64,000 nucleotides of DNA from Chloroflexota bacterium (GTDB lineage Bacteria; Chloroflexota; Dehalococcoidia; Lucifugimonadales; UBA2962). Location of the stretch: the NCBI GenBank assembly GCA_003228095.2, contig QGNM01000001.1, forward strand, positions 1 through 64,000, written 5' to 3'. A program made the translations under genes and the position numbers. Position 1 is the stretch's first letter. Each line of letters starts with the position of its first letter. The notes under the pieces are model-generated. The model was not told the DNA's origin. It was given only the letters and a program-made list of their open reading frames with translations, and did not search any database. Below are positions 45,893-57,113 of this stretch, in pieces.

Positions 45893-47092
45893 TCAGAAAG
45901 TTTCTGTGAAATCTTCGAATAAATTATCGATTTCAACATATGAGCTTGAATATTGATTAGGTAATATTCCAATATGGTCGTGTTTTTTTAAAGGTGGGTT
46001 TTTAGCTAAACCATCTAGTGCATCTCTGGATGTCCATAATTTCTCTAGGATTCGAACGTCTTGATTCTTAGACTGAATCAAAACCTTGAATCCGCCAAGA
46101 CGATCTGCCCTACACAGCATATCGATCGCATATAAATTTTCCTGCTTCTCCCTATTGCCTAAGTTTAAATTTCTAATCTGATTTTCCATTTCTTTAATAC
46201 CATTATTTTTCAAAAACTCAGCCTGTTCAATCAATCCTATGTTACACATCCCATTGGCATATCCTGCATCTATTACTCTTGAAAAATCTAATTTTGCTGT
46301 TAAATCTTGTTGGCCAACTTTTTGATATGGGCTCAAACCGTAAACATGTTTATAATACGTTTGAAGAGTTCCTTTACTATTAGATTTAGAGTACACATCT
46401 TCTTTATACCCTCCATAATCAATAGTAATAACAAAACCTTTACTGAGAATGTCAGTGACTTTTCTCATCCAATCGTCTATGCCAACATTAAATTCACCTT
46501 TATGACCTTCTTGAAGAGGATTTTCCAGAGAGGCAAGATATTCATTTATCTGTGGGTTAGAGCATTTTTCAGTAACTTCGATTATATTTTCATTCTCATC
46601 TAAAGTGACAAAAACCTCATTAATTGAACCTTCAATAACTCTAAATCTTGCAACCGGAAAAGCATCTAAAAGTTCATTAGAAATTACACATCCAATTATT
46701 TGACTCGGAACTTGGTCATCAATATCAGTAGGAAAATATTTCAAGCAAGCTGCAAATTCAGCATTTACTTTTGATGCAAAGTTGGTAATGTCACGAAACA
46801 GATTTCCGTTACCACATCCAATCTCAACTACGGCAAACTCTTTTGGTTTACATAGCAAAAGCCACATTTGCATTAACTGAATGGCAATACATGCACCAAA
46901 TACGGGCGAAACCGACGGGCTTGTGAAGTAATCTTCTTGATATGGTTGCTTTTCATTTACACAATAGTAACCATATTTAGGCAAATACAAAGCAACTTCC
47001 ATAAATTCTGAGAATGGAATTTTGCCTGTTCTTTTTATTCTAGATCTAATCTCACCGATCACATGGCTTGAATGTTCGCTATTTAAGTTCAT
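45893..47092 (-). CDS. MidA/NDUFAF7-type SAM-dependent methyltransferase
   Basis: The 399-residue protein has the DUF185 signature: IKRTGKIPFSEFMEVALYLP then YGYYC, YFTSPSVSPVFGACIAIQL, the SAM loop VVEIGCGNGNLFRDI near residue 90, SNELLDAFPVARFRV near 148 and VITIDYGG near 230. The mitochondrial homologue methylates an Arg of complex I subunit NDUFS2. The bacterial target is unknown. It is convergent with trmI, two bases apart. Confidence 0.88.
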   Translation of the reverse strand: MNLNSEHSSHVIGEIRSRIKRTGKIPFSEFMEVALYLPKYGYYCVNEKQPYQEDYFTSPSVSPVFGACIAIQLMQMWLLLCKPKEFAVVEIGCGNGNLFRDITNFASKVNAEFAACLKYFPTDIDDQVPSQIIGCVISNELLDAFPVARFRVIEGSINEVFVTLDENENIIEVTEKCSNPQINEYLASLENPLQEGHKGEFNVGIDDWMRKVTDILSKGFVITIDYGGYKEDVYSKSNSKGTLQTYYKHVYGLSPYQKVGQQDLTAKLDFSRVIDAGYANGMCNIGLIEQAEFLKNNGIKEMENQIRNLNLGNREKQENLYAIDMLCRADRLGGFKVLIQSKNQDVRILEKLWTSRDALDGLAKNPPLKKHDHIGILPNQYSSSYVEIDNLFEDFTETF

Positions 47093-47183
47093 AACTTTAC
47101 TACGTTCATATATCTGTCTTGGCCATATTTAATTAACTTGAAGACAATTAAGAAATATTCAAATCAGATGAAAAACGTACCTA

Positions 47184-48323
47184 CTAACGATCTTGCATCT
47201 TAATATATTCTCGATTCTTATCACCAACATATAAAAGCCGAGGGCGTAAGAGTATATTATTTTCTAACTGTTCTAAAACTTGTGCTGTCCATCCAGGTAC
47301 GCGTCCCATGGCAAATATAGAAATATACAATTGTTCGGGAATAGACAGGATTTGATATATTGCCCCTGACCAAAAATCTACATTCTCGGCTATTCCTTTT
47401 TTTGCATATGGTTTCATTGCTTCTGCAACCTCTTCAAGAATCCCAAACCATCTAGGATCGCCTTTACGTGCGCTAAGTTTTCGTGCATCTTCTTTTAAAT
47501 GTTTAGCTCTCGGGTCTTCAGTCCTATATACCCGGTGACCAAATCCAATTATGACTTTTCTGTCCTTTAACCTGGATTTCACGTAATCTCTGGCATTTTC
47601 TTTTGAACCTATCTCCAGAGCCATTTGCATGACGCCTTCTGCAGCTCCTCCATGAGAAGGACCTTTCAAAACCGCTATCCCAGCTGTGATAGCACAATGT
47701 ATATCAGCTTTAGTTGATGCTGCTATTCGAGCAGCGAAAGATGAGGCATTAATTCCATGTTCTGCATGTAAAACAAAATCTTTATCTAAAAGTGCTGCAT
47801 CCTCAGGATCAGGCGTTTCCCCAGATAACATGTATAGAAAATTAGCGGCATGGCTCAAATCATCTCTGGGTTCAATTGGAGTTTCGCTTATGCTTAAACG
47901 GTAATGAGCTGCCACTATAGTGGGAGCCATAGCAGTAAGCTTAATTCCTTTCTTCAACGTGGATTCAAGCGATACATCTTCTACATCATCCTCTAATATG
48001 GAACTGGCGGAAATAGCAGTTCTCAAAGCATCCATAGGGTGTGAATTTTTTACAATATTTAATACTTCTAATATCTCAGTTGGGATTGACCTAGATGACT
48101 TAAGCAAATAGTCGAAGCTCGATAACTGATTTGCGTTAGGCAAATCACCGTACAGCAAAAGATATGCGGTTTCTTCAAAGCATGAATTCCGAGCTAAATC
48201 ATCAATATTAAACCCTCGATACAATAAATGACCCTTTTTGCCATCAATGAAGCTCGAACGTGTCCGATCTATGTAAACGTCTCTAAGGCCCCGCCTTATA
48301 TCTATTTTTTCTTCTTTGCTCAT
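47184..48323 (-). CDS. gltA: citrate synthase
   Basis: The 379-residue protein is a type II citrate synthase-family enzyme. The catalytic His is in LKGPSHGGAAEGVMQ near residue 218, the second in GFGHRVYRTEDPRAKHL near 257, and the Asp in AENVDFWSGAIY near 308. LLYRGFNIDDLARN marks the N-terminus. It condenses oxaloacetate with acetyl-CoA, entering the TCA cycle; 2-methylcitrate synthase is a possible alternative. It diverges from rex. Confidence 0.93.
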   Translation of the reverse strand: MSKEEKIDIRRGLRDVYIDRTRSSFIDGKKGHLLYRGFNIDDLARNSCFEETAYLLLYGDLPNANQLSSFDYLLKSSRSIPTEILEVLNIVKNSHPMDALRTAISASSILEDDVEDVSLESTLKKGIKLTAMAPTIVAAHYRLSISETPIEPRDDLSHAANFLYMLSGETPDPEDAALLDKDFVLHAEHGINASSFAARIAASTKADIHCAITAGIAVLKGPSHGGAAEGVMQMALEIGSKENARDYVKSRLKDRKVIIGFGHRVYRTEDPRAKHLKEDARKLSARKGDPRWFGILEEVAEAMKPYAKKGIAENVDFWSGAIYQILSIPEQLYISIFAMGRVPGWTAQVLEQLENNILLRPRLLYVGDKNREYIKMQDR

Positions 48324-48558
48324 ACCAATATTAAAGTCCTATAGCCATGATTCATATAATGGGAAATAACGGTAACAAACAACTAAATGTTAATCACTTG
48401 TAATCCAGTCTATCTATGCCTTCGAGCTTTTGAAAGGGTACCAGTTTAGAAGTGCAGTGTCAATAAATAAATTTCCCATAGATCCCTGTGACACGCGGTA
48501 AACAGTATTTTAACAGGGCCAATAATAAAGTTTTTATTTGGGTAACAAATAGTTTTCT

Positions 48559-48588
48559 TTGACTACACATATAACTAATCCGTACAAT
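48559..48588 (+). promoter_or_regulatory. promoter of rex
   Basis: TTGACT (48559-48564), an 18-base spacer and TACAAT (48583-48588) match sigma-70 elements at five of six each. The start of transcription would be about 20 bases before the rex ATG. The rest of the 292-base gap to citrate synthase holds no gene, and I see no clear Rex operator in it. Confidence 0.6.
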
Positions 48589-48616
48589 ATCGATAAATAA
48601 ACTCAATTATTAAATT

Positions 48617-49240
48617 ATGCCTAAAGAATCCATCGTCCCCGAAGTAGTGATATTACGCCTGCCTTTATATATTAGGGCATTGTCTCAAATGCTCTCAGAA
48701 GGGCAAACGGTAATAAGTTCGAACGAGTTAGGAAATAGACTTCAAGTGACTCCAGCTCAAATCAGAAAAGATTTGAGCTATTTTGGCCGTTTTGGAAAAC
48801 AGGGACGTGGTTACAAAATTGAGTCGCTAATTGAAGAATTAACAAAAATATTAGGCCTTAACCGGCAGTGGGATTCGTGTATTGTAGGCGTTGGTCGTTT
48901 AGGTAAAGCTATAATTAACTATCCTGGATTTGTTCCTGAAGGGTTTAAGATAATTGCCGCATTTGATAATGATCCGTCCAAGATTGGGGAAAATGTAAAC
49001 GAAATAGAAATATTATCAATCAAAAAAATTAAATCAACAGTAGAAAAAAAAAATATTAAAATAGCTATCTTGGCTGTACCAGCATCAATCGCACAAGATG
49101 TAATCACAAGTTTAGTTGACACAAAGATAAAAGCTATACTGAACTATGCTCCAATAGCACCTAAGGTCCCAGACACATTGATTTTAAGAAATATAGATCC
49201 TGTACTTTCATTACAGTCAATGACGTATTATTTAGACTAA
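48617..49240 (+). CDS. rex: redox-sensing transcriptional repressor Rex
   Basis: The 207-residue protein has the Rex winged helix at residues 9-75 (LPLYIRALSQML, VTPAQIRKDLSYFGRFGKQG, where the Gln-Ile-Arg-Lys-Asp helix contacts DNA) and a Rossmann domain with GVGRLGKAIINY near 95. It represses respiratory and fermentative genes when NADH is low and releases DNA when NADH is high. It faces away from citrate synthase. Confidence 0.95.
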   Translation: MPKESIVPEVVILRLPLYIRALSQMLSEGQTVISSNELGNRLQVTPAQIRKDLSYFGRFGKQGRGYKIESLIEELTKILGLNRQWDSCIVGVGRLGKAIINYPGFVPEGFKIIAAFDNDPSKIGENVNEIEILSIKKIKSTVEKKNIKIAILAVPASIAQDVITSLVDTKIKAILNYAPIAPKVPDTLILRNIDPVLSLQSMTYYLD

Positions 49241-49296
49241 CCCCATAAAACGTTAAGACTTATGCTACAGCTGATTGACTGATGACGTATGCGTTA

Positions 49297-49728
49297 TTAC
49301 TTTACTTTTGTTCTAGAAGCAGAAGATCTTTTTCTTTTCGAAACATATACACGTGCTTGAGATCGCTTCAATGACTGTATTGCCCTTTCTAGATCTAGAT
49401 CTGAGTCTGATGAATTCACTTTATCCTGCGCACGTTTCAGGGCATCTTGAGCTCTTTCAACGTCAATATCTTCAGCACGCTCAGCTGTGTCTGCCAAAAC
49501 CGTAACAACATTCTGTAATACCTCAAGAAATCCACCAGATACAGCAATATTCACTTCTTTGTCTTCCTTCAAAATCCTCAATTCGCCCGGTTTCAATGAA
49601 GTAAGCAAAGGAGCATGATTAGGTAAAATACCCAACTGCCCTGCTGTTCCAGGTGCAACCACGCTACTAACCTCATCTGAGTAGATTATCTTTTCAGCAG
49701 TCACTATTTCTAACCGCATAATAGACAA
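49297..49728 (-). CDS. atpC: ATP synthase epsilon subunit
   Basis: The 143-residue protein has the epsilon beta-sandwich: LEIVTAEKIIYSDEVSSVV, GQLGILPNHAPLLTSLKPG, and VSGGFLEVLQNVVTVLADTAE, followed by the helical hairpin from about residue 90. It rotates with gamma and inhibits ATP hydrolysis. TTG at 49728, three bases after the beta stop, is used as start; ATG at 49719 is the alternative. It is the last gene of the operon. Confidence 0.95.
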   Translation of the reverse strand: MSIMRLEIVTAEKIIYSDEVSSVVAPGTAGQLGILPNHAPLLTSLKPGELRILKEDKEVNIAVSGGFLEVLQNVVTVLADTAERAEDIDVERAQDALKRAQDKVNSSDSDLDLERAIQSLKRSQARVYVSKRKRSSASRTKVK

Positions 49729-49730
49729 AA

Positions 49731-51140
<1,410 letters not shown>

Positions 51141-51164
51141 CTATAAAAAACTTCATTATTTGGT

Positions 51165-52022
51165 CTATGCTTCTACTGCTGCTACTCCACCCACGATATC
51201 CAGCAGTTCACTAGTAATAGATTCTTGCCTTACTTTGTTCATTTCTAACGTTAAGTCAGATTTCATTTCGATTGCATTATCTGTCGCATTTCTCATAGCA
51301 ACCATACGTGCAGATTGCTCGCTGGCTACAGATTCCAATATTGAATGGTAAATTTCCATCTCAATATAACGAGGCACCAACTCATTTAATACTTCACGAG
51401 AGTCAGGTTCGTAAATATAACCAACCCTATCCTTCTGATCTAATACAGCAGGTTGAACAGGTAATATGGTTATTAATTCTGGCTTTTGAACAGTGGTATT
51501 TATATATTTTGAATAAACAACGTACACTGCATCTATATTTCCTGCTATATACTCGTCAACCATGACTTTAGCTATCGGTATAACAACATCAGGCGAAGGT
51601 CGATCTCCTATTTCAGTAAAAACTGCTTTAAGATTGGATGTTCTTGCAAAAAAATCTCTGGCTTTCTTTCCTACCGTCACTACTTCAGCTTGATGCCCAG
51701 AATTTAATATGTGTTGAGCAGCAAAACGGTTAACTCCCGTATTCAAACCTCCGGTAAGACCTCTATCTGGTGTTATAACTATAACCCCTATTTTACTTAT
51801 GTTTCTAACGGTTAAAAGAGGATGCGGATCGTCTTCAAATTGAGGCTGTGCAGCAAGGTCTGACAGCAAACTAACCATACGTTCAGAGTATGGTCGACTT
51901 TGCAAAGCCATCTGTTGAGCACGGCTCATTTTAGATGCAGCAATCATAGACATTGCTTTTGTTATCTTAGCAGTGTTATCAACGCTCTTTATTCTACGTT
52001 TTAATTGTTGTGCTGAAGGCAA
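51165..52022 (-). CDS. atpG: ATP synthase gamma subunit
   Basis: The 285-residue protein has the gamma coiled coil at both ends: LKRRIKSVDNTAKITKAMSM at residues 7-26 and ARMVAMRNATDNAIEMKSDL near 240. The Rossmann-like middle starts ISKIGVIVITPDRGLTGGLN. It is the central rotor shaft linking the c ring to the alpha3beta3 head. It lies two bases after atpA. Confidence 0.97.
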   Translation of the reverse strand: MPSAQQLKRRIKSVDNTAKITKAMSMIAASKMSRAQQMALQSRPYSERMVSLLSDLAAQPQFEDDPHPLLTVRNISKIGVIVITPDRGLTGGLNTGVNRFAAQHILNSGHQAEVVTVGKKARDFFARTSNLKAVFTEIGDRPSPDVVIPIAKVMVDEYIAGNIDAVYVVYSKYINTTVQKPELITILPVQPAVLDQKDRVGYIYEPDSREVLNELVPRYIEMEIYHSILESVASEQSARMVAMRNATDNAIEMKSDLTLEMNKVRQESITSELLDIVGGVAAVEA

Positions 52023-52024
52023 TT

Positions 52025-53536
52025 TTAACCAACTATAGTCTTTTTAAATTCTTCGAGGGCTTTATTAAGCTTTTTGCTAACATCGTCGCCCAATTCACCA
52101 GAATCATTAATCGTATTTATAATATCAGTATGGCTCGATTGCATAAAACTGTTCAATGATCCTTCCGCTTCCTGTATCTTGTCCACTTCCACGCCATCCA
52201 AATACCCATTAGACAATGCATACATAACAATTACCTGTTCTGCAGAACTTAAGGGTTTATTTTGATCTTGTTTTAAGATCTCAACTGCTCTTTGTCCTCT
52301 GGCAAGTTGCGATCTTGTGGCTTCGTCTAAATCCTCAGTTCCGAACTGAGCAAAGGTAGCTAACTCTCTATATTGAGCCAATTGAATACGTAATCCACCA
52401 GCAACAGATTTCATAGCCTTGGTCTGTGCTGCCCCTCCCACACGAGACACTGATAAACCAGCATTTATAGCTGGCCTTATACCGGAGTTAAATAGTTCAG
52501 ACTCTAAATATATTTGGCCATCAGTAATTGATATAACATTTGTTGGCACATATGCTGACACGTCTCCAGCTGTAGTTTCGATAATCGGCAAAGCAGTTAT
52601 TGACCCACCTCCACTGGCTTCATCTAATTTTGCGGCTCGTTCCAAAAGACGGCTATGAAGATAGAAAACATCGCCAGGATACGCCTCACGTCCAGGAGGC
52701 CGCCTTAATAAAAGAGACATCTGTCTATAAGCCCAAGCATGCTTAGTCAAATCGTCATAAACAATAAGGGCGTCTTTGCCTTGATTCATAAAATGTTCTG
52801 CCATAGCACATCCAGCATAAGGTGCAAGGTATTGCAATGCTGCAGGGTCTGCAGCATTTGCAGCGACAACAATTGTATGCTCCATGGCTCCGTGTTTTTC
52901 TAACATCGCTACTGTCTGTGCCACTTTGGAAGCTTTTTGTCCAATAGCAACATAAACACAAGTTAAGTCACCGCCCTTCTGGTTAATAATAGTGTCAACT
53001 GCAATCATCGACTTTCCAGTCGACCTGTCTCCAATTATTAACTCCCTCTGGCCTCTTCCTATAGGTATCATACCGTCCACAGCTTTAATGCCAGTAGATG
53101 CGGGGGTATTTACCGGACTTCTAGAAGCCACATCTGGGGCCACAATTTCTGCAGGCATAGTCTCAGTAGTTCCTGTTGGGCCCTTACCATCAATGGGCTG
53201 ACCTAGTGAATCCACAACTCGACCAATAAGCTTTTCACCTACCGACACTTCAATTATTTTTCCAGTGCTTCTAACTTCAGAACCCTCTTTTACTGATAGA
53301 GGGTCTTCTAAAATAACAGCTCCAACAGAATCTTCTTCCAAATTCATAGCGAGACCAGTTATTCCACCTTCAAACTCAAGAAGCTCTGAATAACTCACTC
53401 CAGATAGCCCATGTATACGAGCAACCCCATCTCCAACTTCAATAACAGTACCAACATCGACAAGCGTCAGATCACTACCAAAGTTTTCGATTTGCTTCTT
53501 TATTACGGCCGCTATATCCTGTCCCTTACCTGCCAT
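52025..53536 (-). CDS. atpA: ATP synthase alpha subunit
   Basis: The 503-residue protein has [18 protein letters not shown], the P-loop [15 protein letters not shown] near residue 172, and the [27 protein letters not shown] segment near 340. It provides the non-catalytic nucleotide sites of F1. A 28-base gap separates it from atpH. Confidence 0.98.
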   Translation of the reverse strand: MAGKGQDIAAVIKKQIENFGSDLTLVDVGTVIEVGDGVARIHGLSGVSYSELLEFEGGITGLAMNLEEDSVGAVILEDPLSVKEGSEVRSTGKIIEVSVGEKLIGRVVDSLGQPIDGKGPTGTTETMPAEIVAPDVASRSPVNTPASTGIKAVDGMIPIGRGQRELIIGDRSTGKSMIAVDTIINQKGGDLTCVYVAIGQKASKVAQTVAMLEKHGAMEHTIVVAANAADPAALQYLAPYAGCAMAEHFMNQGKDALIVYDDLTKHAWAYRQMSLLLRRPPGREAYPGDVFYLHSRLLERAAKLDEASGGGSITALPIIETTAGDVSAYVPTNVISITDGQIYLESELFNSGIRPAINAGLSVSRVGGAAQTKAMKSVAGGLRIQLAQYRELATFAQFGTEDLDEATRSQLARGQRAVEILKQDQNKPLSSAEQVIVMYALSNGYLDGVEVDKIQEAEGSLNSFMQSSHTDIINTINDSGELGDDVSKKLNKALEEFKKTIVG

Positions 53537-53564
53537 TTTTTTCTCCCAAATTTATCCTGATTTT

Positions 53565-54095
53565 TTATCTCGCTAAGTCGCTTCTCATTTTGGTAATTTT
53601 GTGCCTCAACGAAGCATCTATTAATTTGTCACCAATACGAGCCACCATTCCACCTATTATTGACTCATCTACAATATTAGTAAGAATTAACTCATTACCT
53701 ATACATCCCTGAAGTGAGTCTTTTATTTCTAATAATTGTTTATCATTCAACGGAATAGCTGAAATAATTTGTCCCCTAGCTACATTGTTTTGAGTATCAA
53801 TTATTGCCTTGAATTCCTTTATGATAGTTTCAAGGGCCTCAACGCCTTTTCTATTAATTAACAAAGCCATCATGTTTCTAGAAGAGCTACTAACTTTGTC
53901 TTTAATTAATATGTCTAGTGATTCCAGCTTCTTTGTAAAAGGCAATCTTGGGGAATTAAAAAACTCCACCACGCCTTCATTACCCAAAAGGTCTTTAATT
54001 AAATTCATGTCAGTAATCCAGGAATCTAGCTTCCCTTCCTTAGCAGCAATATCAAACGCTGCTTGCGCAAACCTTTTTGTCACGATAACTGCCAT
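53565..54095 (-). CDS. atpH: ATP synthase delta subunit
   Basis: The 176-residue protein has the delta pattern: VTKRFAQAAFDIAAKEGKL at the N-terminus, a helical bundle, and the C-terminal IIGGMVARIGDKLIDASLRHKI near 150. It connects F1 to the peripheral stalk. Confidence 0.95.
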   Translation of the reverse strand: MAVIVTKRFAQAAFDIAAKEGKLDSWITDMNLIKDLLGNEGVVEFFNSPRLPFTKKLESLDILIKDKVSSSSRNMMALLINRKGVEALETIIKEFKAIIDTQNNVARGQIISAIPLNDKQLLEIKDSLQGCIGNELILTNIVDESIIGGMVARIGDKLIDASLRHKITKMRSDLAR

Positions 54096-54133
54096 TATTT
54101 AACTGTTCCTCAAAATTGACTCGGATTGCATAA

Positions 54134-54637
54134 TTACTTGTCTTTGCCTAAAGCAGAACTTTCTTTCATGACTTTATCTATTAGATCTTTATGTTTGGAT
54201 TGATCCACAGATTTTTCAACGATTTTCTCTGCTGCATCCACAACGATTGAAGCAAATTCTCTTCTGAGTCCATCTATAGCTGCATCTCTTTCCCTTTGAA
54301 TATCTGCTTCTGCTCTTTGTTTCTCCGCTTTTATCTCTTCTTTAGCTTTTGCCAATTCTTCTTCTTTAAAACGATCTGCTATATCTTTAGCTCCAGCAAT
54401 CATCTTTTGGCCTTCAGCACGAGCATCTGAAATTTGTTTTTCCATAGCCTCACGGGACGAATCAGCCTCTTCTCTTGCCTTATCAGCTGATTCTAAACTG
54501 TCTTGTATCTTTTTCGCTCTATCTCCCATAGCCTTTGCTATAGGTTTATACAAAACCATCCAAAGGGCCGCAAAAAGTATCGCGAAACTTACTAGCTGGG
54601 TTATTAACCCAGGTAGATTTATTCCAAGTGCATCCAT
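54134..54637 (-). CDS. atpF: ATP synthase b subunit
   Basis: The 167-residue protein starts MDALGINLPGLITQLVSF, has one membrane helix (FAILFAALWMVLYKPIAKAM) and a long charged coiled coil rich in Glu, Lys and Arg. It is the peripheral stalk. The frame is open upstream into the atpE end, but ATG 54637 fits the family start and has an AAGG before it. Confidence 0.95.
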   Translation of the reverse strand: MDALGINLPGLITQLVSFAILFAALWMVLYKPIAKAMGDRAKKIQDSLESADKAREEADSSREAMEKQISDARAEGQKMIAGAKDIADRFKEEELAKAKEEIKAEKQRAEADIQRERDAAIDGLRREFASIVVDAAEKIVEKSVDQSKHKDLIDKVMKESSALGKDK

Positions 54638-54692
54638 AAAATACCTTCTAAATTTAAGCGTGTGGCCGAAAGCGTATCGGCCACTAAGTTGA

Positions 54693-54917
54693 TTAAACGA
54701 ATTTAATGATGATAGCGACCACCAAAGCATAAATAGCTATTGCTTCGGTAAACGCGATCGCCAAAATCATATTCTGCTGAATCAAACCAGCAGCATCTGG
54801 GTTACGCCCTATTGATTGCATTGCGCTTGAAGCTAAAAGACCTATTCCGATGCCAGGACCTAAAGCCCCTACACCCATAGCAATTCCGGCTCCTAAGCTA
54901 GCTACATCACCTTCCAT
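54693..54917 (-). CDS. atpE: ATP synthase c subunit
   Basis: The 74-residue hairpin has the Gly-rich first helix (LGAGIAMGVGALGPGIGIGL), the polar loop IGRNPDA, and the second helix with the ion-binding Glu in LAIAFTEAIAIYALVV. No Gln of the sodium-type first helix is seen, so it is probably proton-coupled. It forms the rotor ring. Confidence 0.96.
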   Translation of the reverse strand: MEGDVASLGAGIAMGVGALGPGIGIGLLASSAMQSIGRNPDAAGLIQQNMILAIAFTEAIAIYALVVAIIIKFV

Positions 54918-54963
54918 GATAATTAACCTCCTAAGGTTTTTAATTTAATCTATCTATACGATT

Positions 54964-56004
54964 CTAATGATCATCATGTGCCGCCCCAGCAACACTAGCA
55001 AAGACTAGCGTCAACATGGAGAACACATATGCTTGTATTAAGCCAACAAATAACTCTAGACCTATAAATGGCATAATACCGATAATCGGTATTAAAAATG
55101 CCATGGCAACTAACAAAACTTCACCTGCAAAAATATTACCAAATAATCTAAAAGTGAAACTAATCACCCTTCCAACCTCACTGATTAATTCTAATATACC
55201 TACCGCAAACCAAATAGGCCCTTGTTTAAAATTTATGTATTTCTTTGCGTGAGATCTAAACCCTAATGTCCTAAGAGCCCAGAAGTGAACGAAAAACATT
55301 GCTACTAAAGCAATGGCGAGAGTCGTGTTAATGTCTGTATTTGCTGATCTCAAGAATGGTATTAAAATACCGGCCTGCTTTCCATCTTCAATAATGTTGT
55401 GGTCATGCTCCCATTCTTCAGCGGTGACTGTATCAGAAACTGATCCAAAACCTAGTATGCCTACATCTCCACTACCATTAAAAACATTTAACTTCACTTG
55501 AGATAAATCTTTATGCTGTTCTTCAGCATGATGTATTAAATCTTCTGGTGTTTCTATCCATCCAATTGTGCCAAATCCAGGAAGAACTCCAATCCAGTTC
55601 GCAACTAAAATAAACAGGAATATAGTCATAACAAGAGGTATGTATTGCGTTGAGCGTTTACCAGAAATACCTTCACCTAATTTTTGAAAATACTCAATTA
55701 TCACTTCAAAAACGTTTTGAAAACCAGTTGGAACTTCTTTGATTTTTCTTGTGGCTACAAAGCCCAAAACCATTAATATAACAATTGAAGCCCATGTAGT
55801 AATCATTGTATTCGTAATATGGAATCCTCCAATATTAGGCTCAGATGATATTGGTTCTGCCGGCAATTGCAATGCAGCGATTGGGGCACCTAAAAATCCC
55901 AACCCAAAAGCATCGCCCAAGGCTCCACCAGCCAACCCAATAACAAACAAAGCTCCAAAAACAATGATTGCAAGTAAAAGTTTCGGTTTCTGTAGCAATT
56001 TCAA
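54964..56004 (-). CDS. atpB: ATP synthase a subunit with a long hydrophilic insert
   Basis: The 346-residue protein has the essential Arg in TFRLFGNIFAGEVLL near residue 285 and the Gln helix FVGLIQAYVFSMLTL near 320. LRSANTDINTTLAIALVAM near 220 is the family's N-T-T motif. Between the WIGVLPGFGTIG helix end and that motif lies an acidic, His-rich insert of about 60-70 residues, making it longer than the usual 240-290. It also has an extra N-terminal hydrophobic segment. It forms the ion channels. Confidence 0.95.
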   Translation of the reverse strand: MKLLQKPKLLLAIIVFGALFVIGLAGGALGDAFGLGFLGAPIAALQLPAEPISSEPNIGGFHITNTMITTWASIVILMVLGFVATRKIKEVPTGFQNVFEVIIEYFQKLGEGISGKRSTQYIPLVMTIFLFILVANWIGVLPGFGTIGWIETPEDLIHHAEEQHKDLSQVKLNVFNGSGDVGILGFGSVSDTVTAEEWEHDHNIIEDGKQAGILIPFLRSANTDINTTLAIALVAMFFVHFWALRTLGFRSHAKKYINFKQGPIWFAVGILELISEVGRVISFTFRLFGNIFAGEVLLVAMAFLIPIIGIMPFIGLELFVGLIQAYVFSMLTLVFASVAGAAHDDH

Positions 56005-56047
56005 ATTATTTATAAACCTTTAATTTAACCTTAACTAAGTACAAACT

Positions 56048-56284
56048 CTAACTCTTCAAAGTCGCAATTAACATTCTATACATTCCCCAAACTGAAACAG
56101 CTAACCCCAGAAGAACTCCTGAGATAGTAAATCCAGGACTCGATCCTATTAAGCTATCCAAATAAACCCCTCCTAAAGCTCCCCCTGCAATTAAAATTGC
56201 AACAAACCACCCAATCCCTACAAGCCTAGCAACTAAATAAGTCTTTTTAGAATTTTTCGCCTTATCGAACAAAGGTTTCAACAT
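56048..56284 (-). CDS. AtpZ/AtpI-type ATP synthase accessory protein
   Basis: The 78-residue protein has two membrane helices (WFVAILIAGGALGGVYLDSL and ISGVLLGLAVSVWGMYRML) joined by a short SPGF loop. This is the AtpZ pattern of operon-leading accessory proteins thought to help c-ring assembly or Mg2+ supply. It is the first gene of the ATP synthase operon. Confidence 0.8.
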   Translation of the reverse strand: MLKPLFDKAKNSKKTYLVARLVGIGWFVAILIAGGALGGVYLDSLIGSSPGFTISGVLLGLAVSVWGMYRMLIATLKS

Positions 56285-56390
56285 CCCAATTATTTAGCGG
56301 ACCTGTGATCCATTTGGCTTCGATTGAAAAGTTTATCACAATCTAAAAACCGTGGTAAAGAGGTTGTTGTCTATACCACTCAGCCCTCAT

Positions 56391-56966
56391 TTACGATTCC
56401 TCTCGTTGATCCCCAGAATCCCCCTCGTCAGATTTGGTTGGCCCTAAATCATCCAAATCTAAAGTTGAAACGAATTCAGTAAATGCCGATAAACTTTTAA
56501 GCTCTTCCTCGCGTAGAGGTGCTTTTTTATCCGAACTGCTAAACTCTTTGGGTTTACCAGTTTTAGCATCCATATCAACACCTGCTTTATCAAGAACAGA
56601 TTCATCAGCAAATATCGGTGCAGACGCACGTACAGCTAAAGCTATAGCATCACTAGGACGAGAATCAACTTCCATGGTGTTACCATCTATGGCTAATATT
56701 ACCTTCGCGTAAAACGTGTCCTGATCTAGTCCTGATACAACTATGCCATTAACTTTAGCTCCAAGTGAATTTATGATAGTACCAAGCAAATCGTGAGTTA
56801 AGGGTCGAGATAGAGCCACATCTTGTAACTTTACTGCAATTGCATCAGCTTCAGAGGCACCTATCCATATAGGCAGATATCTATCCGCGTCTTTCACCTT
56901 AAGAATAACGACTCGCTGATAATTCATTAAACTAACTCTAATGCTATCAATTAACATTTCGCGCAA
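56391..56966 (-). CDS. bifunctional nuclease family protein (DUF151)
   Basis: The 191-residue protein has the DUF151 core: VVILKVKDADRYLPIWIGASEADAIA-type start near residue 20 and SRPSDAIALAVRASAPIFADE near 105. Members are stress-linked nucleases with both DNase and RNase activity in plants; the bacterial role is unclear. The acidic, Lys-rich tail after residue 135 is less conserved. A pair of palindromes lies 45-81 bases upstream. Confidence 0.88.
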   Translation of the reverse strand: MREMLIDSIRVSLMNYQRVVILKVKDADRYLPIWIGASEADAIAVKLQDVALSRPLTHDLLGTIINSLGAKVNGIVVSGLDQDTFYAKVILAIDGNTMEVDSRPSDAIALAVRASAPIFADESVLDKAGVDMDAKTGKPKEFSSSDKKAPLREEELKSLSAFTEFVSTLDLDDLGPTKSDEGDSGDQREES

Positions 56967-57010
56967 AAATTCATTCTCCTTAAGTCAAATATGACTAAAA
57001 TTTATTCTAC

Positions 57011-57047
57011 TTAGTAACTAATGATTTACTAATCTGTTAGTTACTAA
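57011..57047. promoter_or_regulatory. paired palindromes TTAGTnACTAA (possible operator)
   Basis: TTAGTAACTAA (57011-57021) and TTAGTTACTAA (57037-57047) are each nearly perfect palindromes and are reverse complements of each other, 26 bp centre to centre. They lie 45-81 bases upstream of the DUF151 start. The spacing suggests two dimers bound on the same face of DNA, or a hairpin of 11 bp. No T-tract follows. Confidence 0.45.
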
Positions 57048-57113
57048 TTCTAAAGTTGACTTTTCTACAGTGTCAACGCAAACCCCTTATTACTAAGAAA
57101 TATCTTATAAAGC

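Noticed and set aside
48324-48616. Rex operator between citrate synthase and rex
   Set aside because: No TTGTGAA/TTCACAA- or TTGTTAA/TTAACAA-type palindrome is visible; only single half-site-like words occur.
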